Below are positions 44,248 to 52,199 of a stretch of 64,000 bases of DNA, one piece after another. Position numbers and translations under genes: made by a program. The notes under the pieces are model-generated. The model was not told where the DNA came from. It did not search any database and saw only the letters and a list, made by a program, of their open reading frames with translations. The stretch lies in contig JBKBIP010000024.1 of the NCBI GenBank assembly GCA_046297495.1, positions 26,871-90,870 on the forward strand. The letters are read 5' to 3'. Every line of letters starts with the position of its first letter. Positions within the stretch are counted from its first letter, which is position 1. This DNA is from JBKBIP01 sp046297495 (lineage in GTDB: Bacteria; Planctomycetota; Planctomycetia; Gemmatales; Gemmataceae).

Positions 44248-44579
44248 GAATGCCGCTCTCCGAGGAATATCGGTCCCCCGCACATTCCTTGCATTGTGCG
44301 GAGCCACCGTCCCTCGGACAAGAGACGTTTTCGATATTTTCGGAGACTTGCTGACGTCACTTTAATTGCCCGGAATTCGTGCCGTGGCTGGATCGAGTCG
44401 CGCGGGGATCGGCGGCATGCGCGAAAACGATGAATCCCAGAAAGTCATGGCCGTCGAAGTCCGTATAGTTAGGATGAATGATCGTCGCCAGTGTAGAAAA
44501 TTGCATCCGCGTTGAAACATGGAGAAGGTAGGCCCGCCGCGTCGGACCCACGATATTATTTTCCGAATGGAGGGACCAG
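44248..44579. other. Divergent intergenic region between the DUF3857 and YjbQ genes
   Basis: About 330 bases that should contain both promoters. It has a degenerate dispersed palindrome (44390-44437). GGAGGG at 44569-44574 is the ribosome-binding site of the YjbQ gene. No small gene is convincing. Confidence 0.45.
44390..44437. repeat. Dispersed palindrome, half-degenerate copy 9
   Basis: The right arm GCGCGAAAACGATGAATCC is close to consensus. The left arm (GGATCGAGTCGCGC) pairs only in part. Confidence 0.55.
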
Positions 44580-45002
44580 ATGAAAGCCCATACCGAGTAT
44601 CTCACGTTCAACGTGCCGGCCCGCATGGACTTCGTGAACATCACGCCGCGCGTGGAAGAGATCGTGCGTCAAAGCGGCGTGCGAGAGGGATTAGTGCTGG
44701 TCAACGCCATGCACATCACCGCTTCCGTGTTCATCAATGACAATGAGCCGGGATTGCACCACGATTACAAGCACTGGCTGGAACAGCTTGCCCCCTTCGA
44801 CTCATCACCGGCCCGCTATCGCCACAACCGCACCGGCGAGGACAACGCCGACGCTCACCTGAAACGCCAGATCATGGGACGCGAAGTGGTCGTGGCCATC
44901 ACGAAGGGGAAATTGGATTTCGGCCCCTGGGAGCAAATCTTCTACGGCGAATTCGACGGCAACCGACCCAAGCGGGTGCTGGTGAAGGTGATTGGGGAGT
45001 AA
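44580..45002 (+). CDS. YjbQ/UPF0047 family protein (secondary thiamine-phosphate synthase type)
   Basis: 140 residues, the usual length. Conserved features: MHITASVFINDNEPGLHHD, the His-rich centre YRHNRTGEDNADAHLKRQ, IMGREVVVAITKGKLDFGPW and QIFYGEFDGNRPKRV. The conserved His and Asp/Glu residues form the metal or active site; E. coli YjbQ has weak thiamine-phosphate synthase activity, but the physiological role is unclear. GGAGGG lies 5 bases before the ATG. It stands alone, followed by the hairpin-array region on the opposite strand. Confidence 0.93.
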   Translation: MKAHTEYLTFNVPARMDFVNITPRVEEIVRQSGVREGLVLVNAMHITASVFINDNEPGLHHDYKHWLEQLAPFDSSPARYRHNRTGEDNADAHLKRQIMGREVVVAITKGKLDFGPWEQIFYGEFDGNRPKRVLVKVIGE

Positions 45003-45071
45003 GGGAAGTGGGTATTATTCTGATAAGGAAGACTCCGCCCATGCCTCCCCTGCGCCATAATCACGGCGCGC

Positions 45072-45136
45072 AAAAAAAGTCCCGTCGCCAGTTCCCCCGG
45101 TGTCGCCCATCACCGGGAGTGCCTTAACGACGGGAC
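45072..45136 (-). terminator. Terminal hairpin plus T7 of the ncRNA
   Basis: The last array unit on the minus strand ends in the 9-bp outer stem GTCCCGTCG/CGACGGGAC and is followed at once by seven T residues (45078-45072). The array unit therefore doubles as an intrinsic terminator. Confidence 0.65.
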
Positions 45137-45327
45137 AAGAAGGTTGTCCCGCTGTCTTTCTTTTAGTGTCGCCCATCACCAAAAGCCGTGGCAGCGGGAC
45201 GAAGCCTCAACACTATTTCCAATGTCGCCCATCATTGGAAATTTTTTAGGTGTCAAGGCAAGTTCAAATGTCCCGCCGTCGTTCCTCCGGTGTCGCCCAT
45301 CACCGGGATCTACAATACGACGGGACA
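45072..45327 (-). ncRNA. Candidate structured ncRNA: array of four two-tier hairpins
   Basis: Four units (45270-45326, 45204-45259, 45146-45200, 45079-45136) each form an outer stem, an internal loop and an inner stem capped by an 8-base loop. On the minus strand every apex reads TGATGGGCGACA. Loop-to-loop spacing is 68, 56 and 66 bases. Inner stems differ yet pair: CCGGTG/CACCGG, ATTTCCAATG/CATTGGAAAT, CTTTTAGTG/CACCAAAAG (one mismatch), CCCGGTG/CACCGGG. Outer stems also differ yet pair: GTCCCG-GTCGT, GCCT plus ACACT, GTCCCGCTG, GTCCCGTCG. This is covariation within one locus, so selection for RNA structure is the best reading. I do not recognise the family. The minus strand is chosen from the promoter and T7 tract. 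Confidence 0.72.
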
Positions 45328-45333
45328 AGATCT

Positions 45334-45361
45334 AACATAATGTTTCTTTTTACCGCGTCAA
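45334..45361 (-). promoter_or_regulatory. Sigma70-type promoter for the hairpin array
   Basis: On the minus strand TTGACG (45361-45356) and TATGTT (45339-45334) are separated by 16 bases. A TTTTTT tract lies just upstream of the -35. The expected start, about 7 bases downstream, is near 45327, the first base before the outer stem of the first hairpin. Confidence 0.55.
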
Positions 45362-45617
45362 CCAAAAAATCATCATTTTCTTATAATTTAATGATTGATA
45401 TTCAAAACTTTATCTTTGGCCACTGTCCTTTCGCTTTATTGTTAGTGGCAAACATCATGCCGAAACCGCGAAATGGCAAAGAAACCATTATGATAATTAT
45501 AAATCATTGATTAGCAATATGTTGCGACATATCCACTAAAGCCGATGCAAAGTATTCATGGTCCTGTACTGTGGTACCAACGGGATCACGATGATCAATT
45601 TGGAAACAGATGGTTAA

Positions 45618-45866
45618 TCAAAAACCGCATTGGGCATAGAAAGAACGCCAAGCGAGGCCTGCGAACACATCAATTGCCCTGATCTGAAGGACGATCCCCA
45701 GCTGGTCAAGCCAGCTGACACGGAACATGATAAAGACGAACCAGCGGCCCCAATGGATGGTGCTTGATTCAGGGAACGTGGCAAATTTCTCGAAGTGATT
45801 GAGCCTAAAAATACTTTCCAATTTCGTCAAGTGTGAGGCATCGTTTCGCGCGCATGATCGTCGCAC
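45618..45866 (-). CDS. Doubtful 82-codon open frame in the AT-rich island
   Basis: The frame starts MRRSCARNDASHLTKLES and continues with an aromatic-rich hydrophobic half (RWFVFIMFRVSWLDQLG, then VFAGLAWRSFYAQCGF at the end). No clear ribosome-binding site precedes the ATG and I recognise no family. Its 5' end overlaps a degenerate dispersed palindrome. It may be the remnant of a larger gene or a chance frame. Confidence 0.25.
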   Translation of the reverse strand: MRRSCARNDASHLTKLESIFRLNHFEKFATFPESSTIHWGRWFVFIMFRVSWLDQLGIVLQIRAIDVFAGLAWRSFYAQCGF

Positions 45867-45878
45867 GCAAGACGATCC
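45835..45878. repeat. Degenerate dispersed palindrome, copy 10
   Basis: GAGGCATCGTTTCGCGCGC faces GCACGCAAGACGATCC. The core GATCGT/ATCGTTTCGCG symmetry is still visible, but several positions no longer pair. Confidence 0.4.
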
Positions 45879-46066
45879 TGTCTTTATTGTGAATACTTCT
45901 CAAGTTGTGATCGGCGTTTGCCGATGATGCCGATAGCGGGCGCTTTCCCTGCCGTGGAGCGCGCCTGGGGGAGCTTGGCCACCGCGCCAGACCGGACGGG
46001 GGAAGTCGGGTCTTGTTGTGGCGCGACGCTAGCCAAGCAGCGGTTCCGGGAAGGGGACGGACCTCT

Positions 46067-46972
46067 ATGTATGAAGCACATTTCGGCTTGCGCCACCGGC
46101 CCTTTCGGTCCACGCCGGACAACGATTGCTACTATCCTGCCACCACGCATGAAACAGCCCTGGCCCGGTTGCGAGCCGCCTTGGCCGACGACGAGGGCAT
46201 GGCCCTGCTCAGCGGCGCGCCCGGCACCGGCAAGACGCTGCTGTGCCATCGCTTGTTGGAGCAACTGGGGCCGGAATACGGCAGCGCCTTCGTGACCAAC
46301 AGCCATTGCGGCAGCCGATCCGCTCTGCTGCAAGCAGTGTTGTTCGATCTGAACCTCCCTTACGAAGGGCGCGGCGAACAAGAATTACGTTTGACCCTGA
46401 CCGATTATCTGGTCCAGCGGTTCGCCGCTGGTCAACGGACAGTGTTGCTCGTCGATGAGGCACAGAATTTGGACAGCGATTTGTTGGAGGAGCTGCGCTT
46501 ATTGGGAAATCTGGAAGCACGCCACGGCAAGGCGATTCAGGTCATCCTGGCAGCGCAGGAAACCATGTTGGAGACCTTGCGGCGGCGCGAGCTGGCCGGC
46601 TTTAGTCAGCGCTTGGCGGCGCGTGCCTGCTTAGAGCCGTTGCCCAGCGAGGAAGCCGCTGATTACCTGGTGCATCAGCTGCGCTGTGCCGGTGCTCGTC
46701 CGCAAGACGTGATCACGGATGAGGCCCTAACGATCTTGGCCCAAGGAAGCGGCGGCCTACCTCGCTTGCTCAACCGGGCAGCCCATCAAGCGCTGGTGTT
46801 GGCCTGTCAGGCGAGCGCGGCGGTGGTCGATGCCGAAGCGGCGCTGGACGCCTTGGCCCAACTCGGTCTGGAGCTGCCCGATGATTCGGCCGCGACTGTC
46901 CCGGAAACGCTCACTCCCCCTACCGGAGAAACGCCACGCCCGTCCTTGAAGGCGCGGCGCCGGCCTGCCTGA
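46067..46972 (+). CDS. ExeA-like AAA ATPase
   Basis: 301 residues. The start MYEAHFGLRHRPFRSTPD is typical of ExeA/GspA-type and XrtA-associated ATPases. Walker A SGAPGTGKTLL lies near 48-58 and Walker B VLLVDEAQNLD near 126-136, followed by LRLLGNLE, the sensor region and GLPRLLNRAAHQAL. A Pro-rich basic tail ends it. The ATG at 46067 gives the family N-terminus. It lies 17 bases before a CpsD-like gene; such pairs occur in exopolysaccharide and exosortase loci, so control of polysaccharide export is likely, though no export genes are nearby. Confidence 0.87.
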   Translation: MYEAHFGLRHRPFRSTPDNDCYYPATTHETALARLRAALADDEGMALLSGAPGTGKTLLCHRLLEQLGPEYGSAFVTNSHCGSRSALLQAVLFDLNLPYEGRGEQELRLTLTDYLVQRFAAGQRTVLLVDEAQNLDSDLLEELRLLGNLEARHGKAIQVILAAQETMLETLRRRELAGFSQRLAARACLEPLPSEEAADYLVHQLRCAGARPQDVITDEALTILAQGSGGLPRLLNRAAHQALVLACQASAAVVDAEAALDALAQLGLELPDDSAATVPETLTPPTGETPRPSLKARRRPA

Positions 46973-46989
46973 ACAATGAGGAGACCCGC

Positions 46990-47949
46990 ATGGGCAAGGT
47001 GCTGGAAACATTGAATCAGATGGAAGTGAAACGCGGTGGTGAAACGCGGGCCAGTCAAAACCTGCGCCCTTTTCAACCGGAACCGGAAGAGGGCGGCGAG
47101 ATGGATCAGGATGACATTCCCTTCATCGAGGTGGGGGGGCCGCGTCCGATTGGAGTCACACCCCGTGGCGGGCACCAGGGCGCTTCCGAACCCCCGCGCG
47201 AAACGGAGGCGGTGGTTTCAACCCCGCGCTTCCAGCCTCTGGTCCACCACGCGGCAGCGTTGCAATCCCCCCATGTGAAGCTATCGTTTCGGCCCATGCC
47301 GGAAGCCGCACCCCCAGCGCGTCTGGCCCCGGAGTTGATCGTGTATCACTTGCCCGATCATCCGATCAGTCGGCAATATCACTTGCTCAAATCGTCTTTG
47401 GTCGCCCATCAACCGGCGGCCCCCGCTCAGGTGCTGCTATTCACGGCCGCCACGCCCGACATCGGCACGACCACGGTATTGTTGAACCTGGCGCTGACGT
47501 TTGCCCAACGCGACGCCGTCCGGGTGGTGGTCGTTGATGCCAACTGGGAACGTCCCGCCGTGGCGCAACGGCTGGGACTGGCGGCGGCACCGGGGCTATA
47601 CGAAATCCTGACTTGGAAGGCGACTCTGGAGCAGGCGCTACGCGAGACTCCCCAGCCGAACCTATCTGCCCTCCCTGCTGGCGAACCGATCCCGGAAACC
47701 GATGGCCGGTTCTTGGCCGAGGCCCTCCGCTGTGTCATCCGCCATCTGCGCGAGCGTTTCGATCTGATCCTGCTGGACGCCCCTTGCTGGCACGATCAAC
47801 CGGAGTTGCTCGCCCTGAGCACGGTTTGCGACGCGGTGTATCTGGTATTGCGGCCTGCTGATGCGGACTGCCCCCCCATCCTCGACCTGCAACGTCAACT
47901 CCCCCAACGCGGCGTGCCGTTGAAGGGCTTGGTGCTGACGCAGAAATAG
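46990..47949 (+). CDS. CpsD/BY-kinase-like P-loop protein with altered Walker A
   Basis: 319 residues. An unstructured head (1-115) precedes a MinD/ParA-type fold of bacterial tyrosine kinases (BY-kinases): YHLLKSSL before the P-loop, then VVVVDANWERPAVAQRLGL (Walker A') and RFDLILLDAPCW (Walker B). The P-loop reads TAATPDIGTTTVLLNLA (about 152-168): the essential Lys of GKT/GKS is Thr. The usual Tyr-rich C-terminal cluster is absent. It may be a non-hydrolysing regulatory relative of CpsD. It is paired with the ExeA-like gene. Confidence 0.8.
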   Translation: MGKVLETLNQMEVKRGGETRASQNLRPFQPEPEEGGEMDQDDIPFIEVGGPRPIGVTPRGGHQGASEPPRETEAVVSTPRFQPLVHHAAALQSPHVKLSFRPMPEAAPPARLAPELIVYHLPDHPISRQYHLLKSSLVAHQPAAPAQVLLFTAATPDIGTTTVLLNLALTFAQRDAVRVVVVDANWERPAVAQRLGLAAAPGLYEILTWKATLEQALRETPQPNLSALPAGEPIPETDGRFLAEALRCVIRHLRERFDLILLDAPCWHDQPELLALSTVCDAVYLVLRPADADCPPILDLQRQLPQRGVPLKGLVLTQK

Positions 47950-48031
47950 CAACGGTGGAATCGTCGCGCTCTCCTGTTTATGCGTTGTCGTCCTGATCCA
48001 GGAACCCGCTGTTCCGGTCCCGAATCTGGCG

Positions 48032-48089
48032 GGGGGATTGATCGGTTTGCGCACGCCATTGCCGCCGAGCGCGAACCAATCAATCCCCC
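48032..48089. repeat. Dispersed palindrome, copy 11
   Basis: GGGGGATTGATCGGTTTGC faces GCGAACCAATCAATCCCCC, with two unpaired positions. It belongs to the GATTGATCG sub-type and lies between the convergent CpsD-like and BBP7-like genes. Confidence 0.8.
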
Positions 48090-48170
48090 TGTCCTTCCCA
48101 CTTTAAAATTATCAGACCGACTGAAATGAGACCGAATCATCAGGTTTCTGGATGAGCGCATGGTCCGGGG

Positions 48171-49490
48171 TTAGAAATTGATCCCTAAGCCTGCTTCCAA
48201 TCCTTGCCTAAAGGTGTCCGTGAAGACGAACTTGGGCGCCGGCGCGGGTCGGCCAACAAGCGGACCTCGGAAAGGCAACGCGGTGATGTTCACCTGTCGA
48301 TCCATCTGATCTCCTGGACAGAGAATCTTATTCCAATAGAGCAAGTTGTAGCCGACTGTCACATAACAGCCGTCGAGGAACCGCCAGCGCACCCGTAGAT
48401 TCAATTCCGGCACGACGGTGATGCGGTTCGACGACGATTGACCAACATTGCTAGGTAGCGCCAACAGCGGTCCCGGCACCAACGGCGGCGCAACGCTGGC
48501 GCCGCTCAACAACGGGCCGCCTGCCACCATGCTGACGAGATGGGTTTCCCCGAAGGCCAATTTCGTGGTGAGGTCCACTTGCCACGGACCACGTTCGACC
48601 CCCAGCCGCGAGCCAAGCTGGCCGCCGACGAACTGGTTCCGCGTGGCGAATTGGGCTTCTCCGACTGCCGTGATCGATGGCTCACTTACCAAGGATTGGC
48701 GATTGGTGACAATGACCCGATCCTCCAAGTGCAGGTAGCGGCAACCAAACAAGCCCGTCGCATGGAGCGTCCACGGGCCGCGCTGCTGGTGGAAGTGGAT
48801 GGCCAAGTTGGTTTCCAGACCCCACATCTGGCTTTGTCCCACTGCCGTCGAGCTGCCGTTCACCACTCCGGGGATGGAAAACGGTAGGGCGGCGTTGGTG
48901 CCGTCGGGATTTTGGAAGACCAGGAACACCGGGGGATTGGCGGCGCCAGCGACCACATCTTGACTCGCCGTCACTTGCTCCAACACGAATCCTTCGGTCT
49001 CCACGCCTAAAAACTGATCCTTCGTCAGCCAGAAGCCAAGCCGAGAGCGCAGTCCGTTCGCGCCGCGGAACTCGAACTTGTGGTCCCCTTGAATGAGCCG
49101 GGTTCCGGGTTGGCCGAATACTCCCGGCTCCGGGTCGTTGGGATCACCGATGCTCAGCCCCGGCACGGTGAAACACACTGGCTTCAGCCAATAGAGGACG
49201 TAATCAAGCTCNNNNNNNNNNNNNNNNNNNNNNNNNNNNNNNNNNNNNNNNNNNNNNNNNNNNNNNNNNNNNNNNNNNNNNNNNNNNNNNNNNNNNNNNN
49301 NNNNNNNNNNNGCCCAAAAGCGCTCGCGCGCGCAGGCTTCCTCGGTACAGCCCGACTCCGAAACCCACGCCAACTCTCCACCGTCAAATGTCGGCGCCGT
49401 CAGTGCCGCTGGCAGAATAGGCTCTTGTCCAAGACTCAGTCCCGTCACGCCGCTAAGCATGAGGCCGGCCAACAAGGATATGGTTCGCAT
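48171..49490 (-). CDS. BBP7-like outer-membrane beta-barrel protein, contains N run
   Basis: About 439 codons, 34 masked. Signal peptide MRTISLLAGLMLSGVTGLSLG. Features of the planctomycete BBP7 barrel family: RFW...ELDYVLYWLKP at the start of the barrel, GVFGQPGTRLI, GLRSRLGFWLTKDQFLGVE, then alternating strands such as WTLHATGLFGCRYLHLED and VGYNLLYWNK. The chain ends in Phe (EAGLGINF), as outer-membrane barrels do. AAGGAA lies 9 bases before the ATG at 49490. It is probably a porin or surface structural barrel. Confidence 0.83.
   Translation of the reverse strand: MRTISLLAGLMLSGVTGLSLGQEPILPAALTAPTFDGGELAWVSESGCTEEACARERFWXXXXXXXXXXXXXXXXXXXXXXXXXXXXXXXXXXELDYVLYWLKPVCFTVPGLSIGDPNDPEPGVFGQPGTRLIQGDHKFEFRGANGLRSRLGFWLTKDQFLGVETEGFVLEQVTASQDVVAGAANPPVFLVFQNPDGTNAALPFSIPGVVNGSSTAVGQSQMWGLETNLAIHFHQQRGPWTLHATGLFGCRYLHLEDRVIVTNRQSLVSEPSITAVGEAQFATRNQFVGGQLGSRLGVERGPWQVDLTTKLAFGETHLVSMVAGGPLLSGASVAPPLVPGPLLALPSNVGQSSSNRITVVPELNLRVRWRFLDGCYVTVGYNLLYWNKILCPGDQMDRQVNITALPFRGPLVGRPAPAPKFVFTDTFRQGLEAGLGINF
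49212..49311. other. Run of 100 N inside the BBP7-like gene
   Basis: On the minus strand the flanks are RERFW plus two bases before and ELDYVLYW after. Adding one base in place of the gap would read RFWAELDYVLYW, a normal BBP7 opening, so the real gap may be very short. Confidence 0.9.
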
Positions 49491-49899
49491 ATTGGATATT
49501 CCTTCCCCATTTGGCAGATTGTGCTTTATGGGATCAATCGACACATTCGGCAACTGCGGCTGAGTAAAAAATCGACTTACGCGCGCTGTTCGGATAAGCT
49601 ACAGCGGCTAGACAGATGGGAAGTTGGATTTTTCGCCAGCGCTTGACTTTCTATCCCCCACCTCACCCCAAGCCGCCCGGTTTGTCTCCTTATCATCCTT
49701 GTAATCCGCATGATCGCTTCGTTCGGCAAGGTTTTCCTGGATTGTGAAGACCCATCTGCCGATAGATAGCAGATAGCATGTCTCTAGGCTTATTCTCTCC
49801 GCGCAAGCAACGTGAAGGCCAGCACGAACACCCAAGAGTGATACGGTGTTTCGTGACGGGGATCGAATGCGGTCGGGGGAGCCGTCACAACGGAGAAAC
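49491..49899. other. Divergent intergenic region between the BBP7 and TolC-family genes
   Basis: About 400 bases expected to hold promoters for both genes. GATAGATAGCAGATAGCA near 49762-49779 is a short direct repeat. I see no gene and no clear terminator or operator. Confidence 0.4.
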
Positions 49900-52170
49900 A
49901 TGATCATGCGCTGGAAAGCCATGTTGTGGGGACTGGGAATCACACTGGCCATTGGGGTAGGGTGCAAGCAGCAGTGTTACATCACCAAGGACGACCTGTT
50001 GGCCTATAAGGGGCTAGGGCTGCAACCCCACAAGGAGTTGGAGCCGGTCCATCACGTTATTTATGAGAAGGCCGACGTTCCCAAGCCATCCACGATTCTC
50101 GATCCTGACCGCCCCATCCGCCCGTTGACCTTGAAGGAAGCCATCGCCATCGCCCTGGAACAAGGGACGGTCGGCATCCAAAATTTCCAAATTCGCTCGA
50201 TTGCCAGCTACAATGACAACCTGGAATCTCAATTTGGGATTTCGTCCACGCCCCCCGTCTCCGGCAACATCCGCGACGACAACATCCGCGTATTCGCCTT
50301 GGACCCGGCCTTTCAAGCCACCAACATCGAGCGATCCCTCTCGCGGTTCGACGCGCGCTGGATCACTAGCATGTCTTGGCGCAAGACCGACCGGCCCGTC
50401 GGCACCATCCTGGAAACGTTCCAGGCGGAATTTTCCGGCGTCAATGCGTTGAACATCGACAATGCCTCGTTCAACAGCGGCATCTTTAAGCCGTTGCCGG
50501 CCGGTGGCGTGGCGGGGATCACCTTCACCACCGATTATGAGTTGTCTAATCTGAACCCGCGCGTCAACCCATCCTATCGCCCCAACTTGCGATTCGCGAT
50601 GGAACAACCGTTGTTGCGTGGCTTCGGTACCGAGATCAATCAGTTGCTGGGGGGGCACCCCAATAGCATTCTCAATCCCTTGCGTATCGAGAGCGGCGGC
50701 TTTGAAGGCATCTTGATCACGCGTATCGGCTTCGACATCTCGCGGGCCGTCTTCGAGACCAACGTGGCCTTCATGTTACTCAACGTGGAAACCGCCTATT
50801 GGAACCTGTATGGCAGTTATTGGACCCTGTATAGCCGAGAACAAGGATTGCGCCAGGCGTATGAGGCCTGGAAGATCAACAAGGCCCGTTACGAGGCGGG
50901 GCGTATCTCGATTCAGGAGTTCGCCCTGGCTCGTCAGCAATATGAATCCTTCCGCAGCCAGCGCATGGAAGTATTGGGACGCGTGCTGGAGAGCGAACGG
51001 CAGTTGCGCGGCTTGCTCGGCCTGCCGGTGGAAGACGGCTATCGTTTGGTGCCGGTCGATGAGCCAAACATCGCGCCCTACGAGCCGGACTGGGGGACCG
51101 CCTTGAACGAAGCGCTGGCCCTGCGCCCGGAATTGGTGCAAGCCCGGCATTCACTCAAGATCTCACAGCTTCAGGTGATTCGGGAAAAGAACTTCTTGTT
51201 GCCGGACTTGCGTTTGACAGGTTCTTACGACATCAACGGCCTGGGACCACGGTTGGATGGTCCTGGCTCGCTCAATGCCTTCCGTAATTTCGCCTCGAAT
51301 CATTTCAATAGCTGGGACATCGGCGTTCGGGCAGAGTTCCCCTTGGGCTTCCGCGATGCCAACGCCGCCGTGCGGGCGGCGCGGCTGCGGCTGGCCCAGA
51401 ACTTCTACGCCCTGCGCGATCAGGAGCGCAAGGCCCAGCTGCAATTGGCCTTGGCTTATCGAACACTAGTCGAAACGCATGCCCAAATCGGCGCCCAGCG
51501 AGCCAGCCGAGAGGCGGCAGCAGTGGAGTTGGATGCCCGCTTCCGCGAATTCCTGGTGGGGCGCGGCACGCTCGATTTCTTGCTCCAATCGCAGCAGCGC
51601 TGGGCGGATGCCTTAGCATCCGAATACAACTTCATCGTCCAATACAACCAAAACCTGGCCCTGTTCCAGTTTAGCAAAGGGACCATCTTGCAGTACAACA
51701 ACGTTCACCTGTCCGAAGGACCGTTGCCAGAGTGCGTGCAACAGCGTGCCTCGGAACATCTACGCCAGCGGGAGAAAGCTATTCCGCTGCTGGAACGCGC
51801 CATTTATCATCCCGAATGTCAGGTCTGTGCCGATCCGGTGCTGACTGGCGATCCGGGCATCATGCCGGTGGGGGGCATCAACCCGAACGTGGAACAAAGC
51901 ACGATTGGCGTGCCGCGCGTTCCCACGGATCAGGCGCCGTCCCTGGCTGCGGTACTCCAACCTCAGCCGACGGTCCCCACGAGCTTGCCGCCAGGCCCCG
52001 ACCTGCACTTCACGGCCCGCCCAACCACACCGGCCTCGCCTAACCCCGTGCCATTGTCGCCTGACCCGACCAAACCGTTCCTGCCCGCCTTGCCGCCGCA
52101 CGGCGCCGTGGGTTACGATGGTCGAGGGGACGAATCGCTTCGCGTGCGGCCTGCGCCGACGAATCGATGA
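49900..52170 (+). CDS. TolC-family outer-membrane lipoprotein
   Basis: 756 residues. The signal sequence ends in a lipobox-like IGVGC, so it is probably lipidated. Two OEP-type regions follow: an early part with TLKEAIAIALEQG and SLSRFDARW, and the helical hairpin part with VETAYWNLYGSYWTLYSREQ, YEAGRISIQEFALARQQYES and LELDARFREFLVGRG-like repeats. A Pro-rich C-terminal tail of about 120 residues is unusual. It forms the outer-membrane channel of an efflux or secretion system; the inner-membrane partners are not here. Start at 49900 or 49906 is equally plausible from the GGAG position. Confidence 0.86.
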   Translation: MIMRWKAMLWGLGITLAIGVGCKQQCYITKDDLLAYKGLGLQPHKELEPVHHVIYEKADVPKPSTILDPDRPIRPLTLKEAIAIALEQGTVGIQNFQIRSIASYNDNLESQFGISSTPPVSGNIRDDNIRVFALDPAFQATNIERSLSRFDARWITSMSWRKTDRPVGTILETFQAEFSGVNALNIDNASFNSGIFKPLPAGGVAGITFTTDYELSNLNPRVNPSYRPNLRFAMEQPLLRGFGTEINQLLGGHPNSILNPLRIESGGFEGILITRIGFDISRAVFETNVAFMLLNVETAYWNLYGSYWTLYSREQGLRQAYEAWKINKARYEAGRISIQEFALARQQYESFRSQRMEVLGRVLESERQLRGLLGLPVEDGYRLVPVDEPNIAPYEPDWGTALNEALALRPELVQARHSLKISQLQVIREKNFLLPDLRLTGSYDINGLGPRLDGPGSLNAFRNFASNHFNSWDIGVRAEFPLGFRDANAAVRAARLRLAQNFYALRDQERKAQLQLALAYRTLVETHAQIGAQRASREAAAVELDARFREFLVGRGTLDFLLQSQQRWADALASEYNFIVQYNQNLALFQFSKGTILQYNNVHLSEGPLPECVQQRASEHLRQREKAIPLLERAIYHPECQVCADPVLTGDPGIMPVGGINPNVEQSTIGVPRVPTDQAPSLAAVLQPQPTVPTSLPPGPDLHFTARPTTPASPNPVPLSPDPTKPFLPALPPHGAVGYDGRGDESLRVRPAPTNR

Positions 52171-52199
52171 CTCCCGCTGTTTCACGAAAGGGGCGAAGC

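Larger units (their letters stand above)
45331..46066. other. AT-rich intergenic island between the hairpin array and the ExeA-like gene
   Basis: 45331-45560 is very AT-rich compared with its neighbours and has no long open frame. 45560-45880 is moderately AT-rich and contains one open frame on the minus strand. 45880-46066 returns to high GC and leads into the ATPase gene. Base composition suggests a locus of different origin or a decayed mobile element; no transposase is recognisable. Confidence 0.5.

Noticed and set aside
45072..45327. CRISPR array
   Set aside because: The repeated part is only about 12 bases, sits at hairpin tips, and the flanking sequences are complementary to each other within each unit rather than being unrelated spacers. 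No cas genes are present.
45072..45327. CsrB-like sponge for CsrA
   Set aside because: The conserved loop (ATGGGCGA on the minus strand) lacks GGA, and the few GGA triplets lie in stems or internal loops of only some units.
45072..45327. Type III toxin-antitoxin repeat RNA
   Set aside because: No toxin-like gene follows on the minus strand; the next gene is YjbQ on the opposite strand.
47400..47410. Extra copy of the array loop sequence GTCGCCCATCA
   Set aside because: It lies inside the CpsD-like gene (encoding VAHQ) and has no flanking stem, so it is a chance match.
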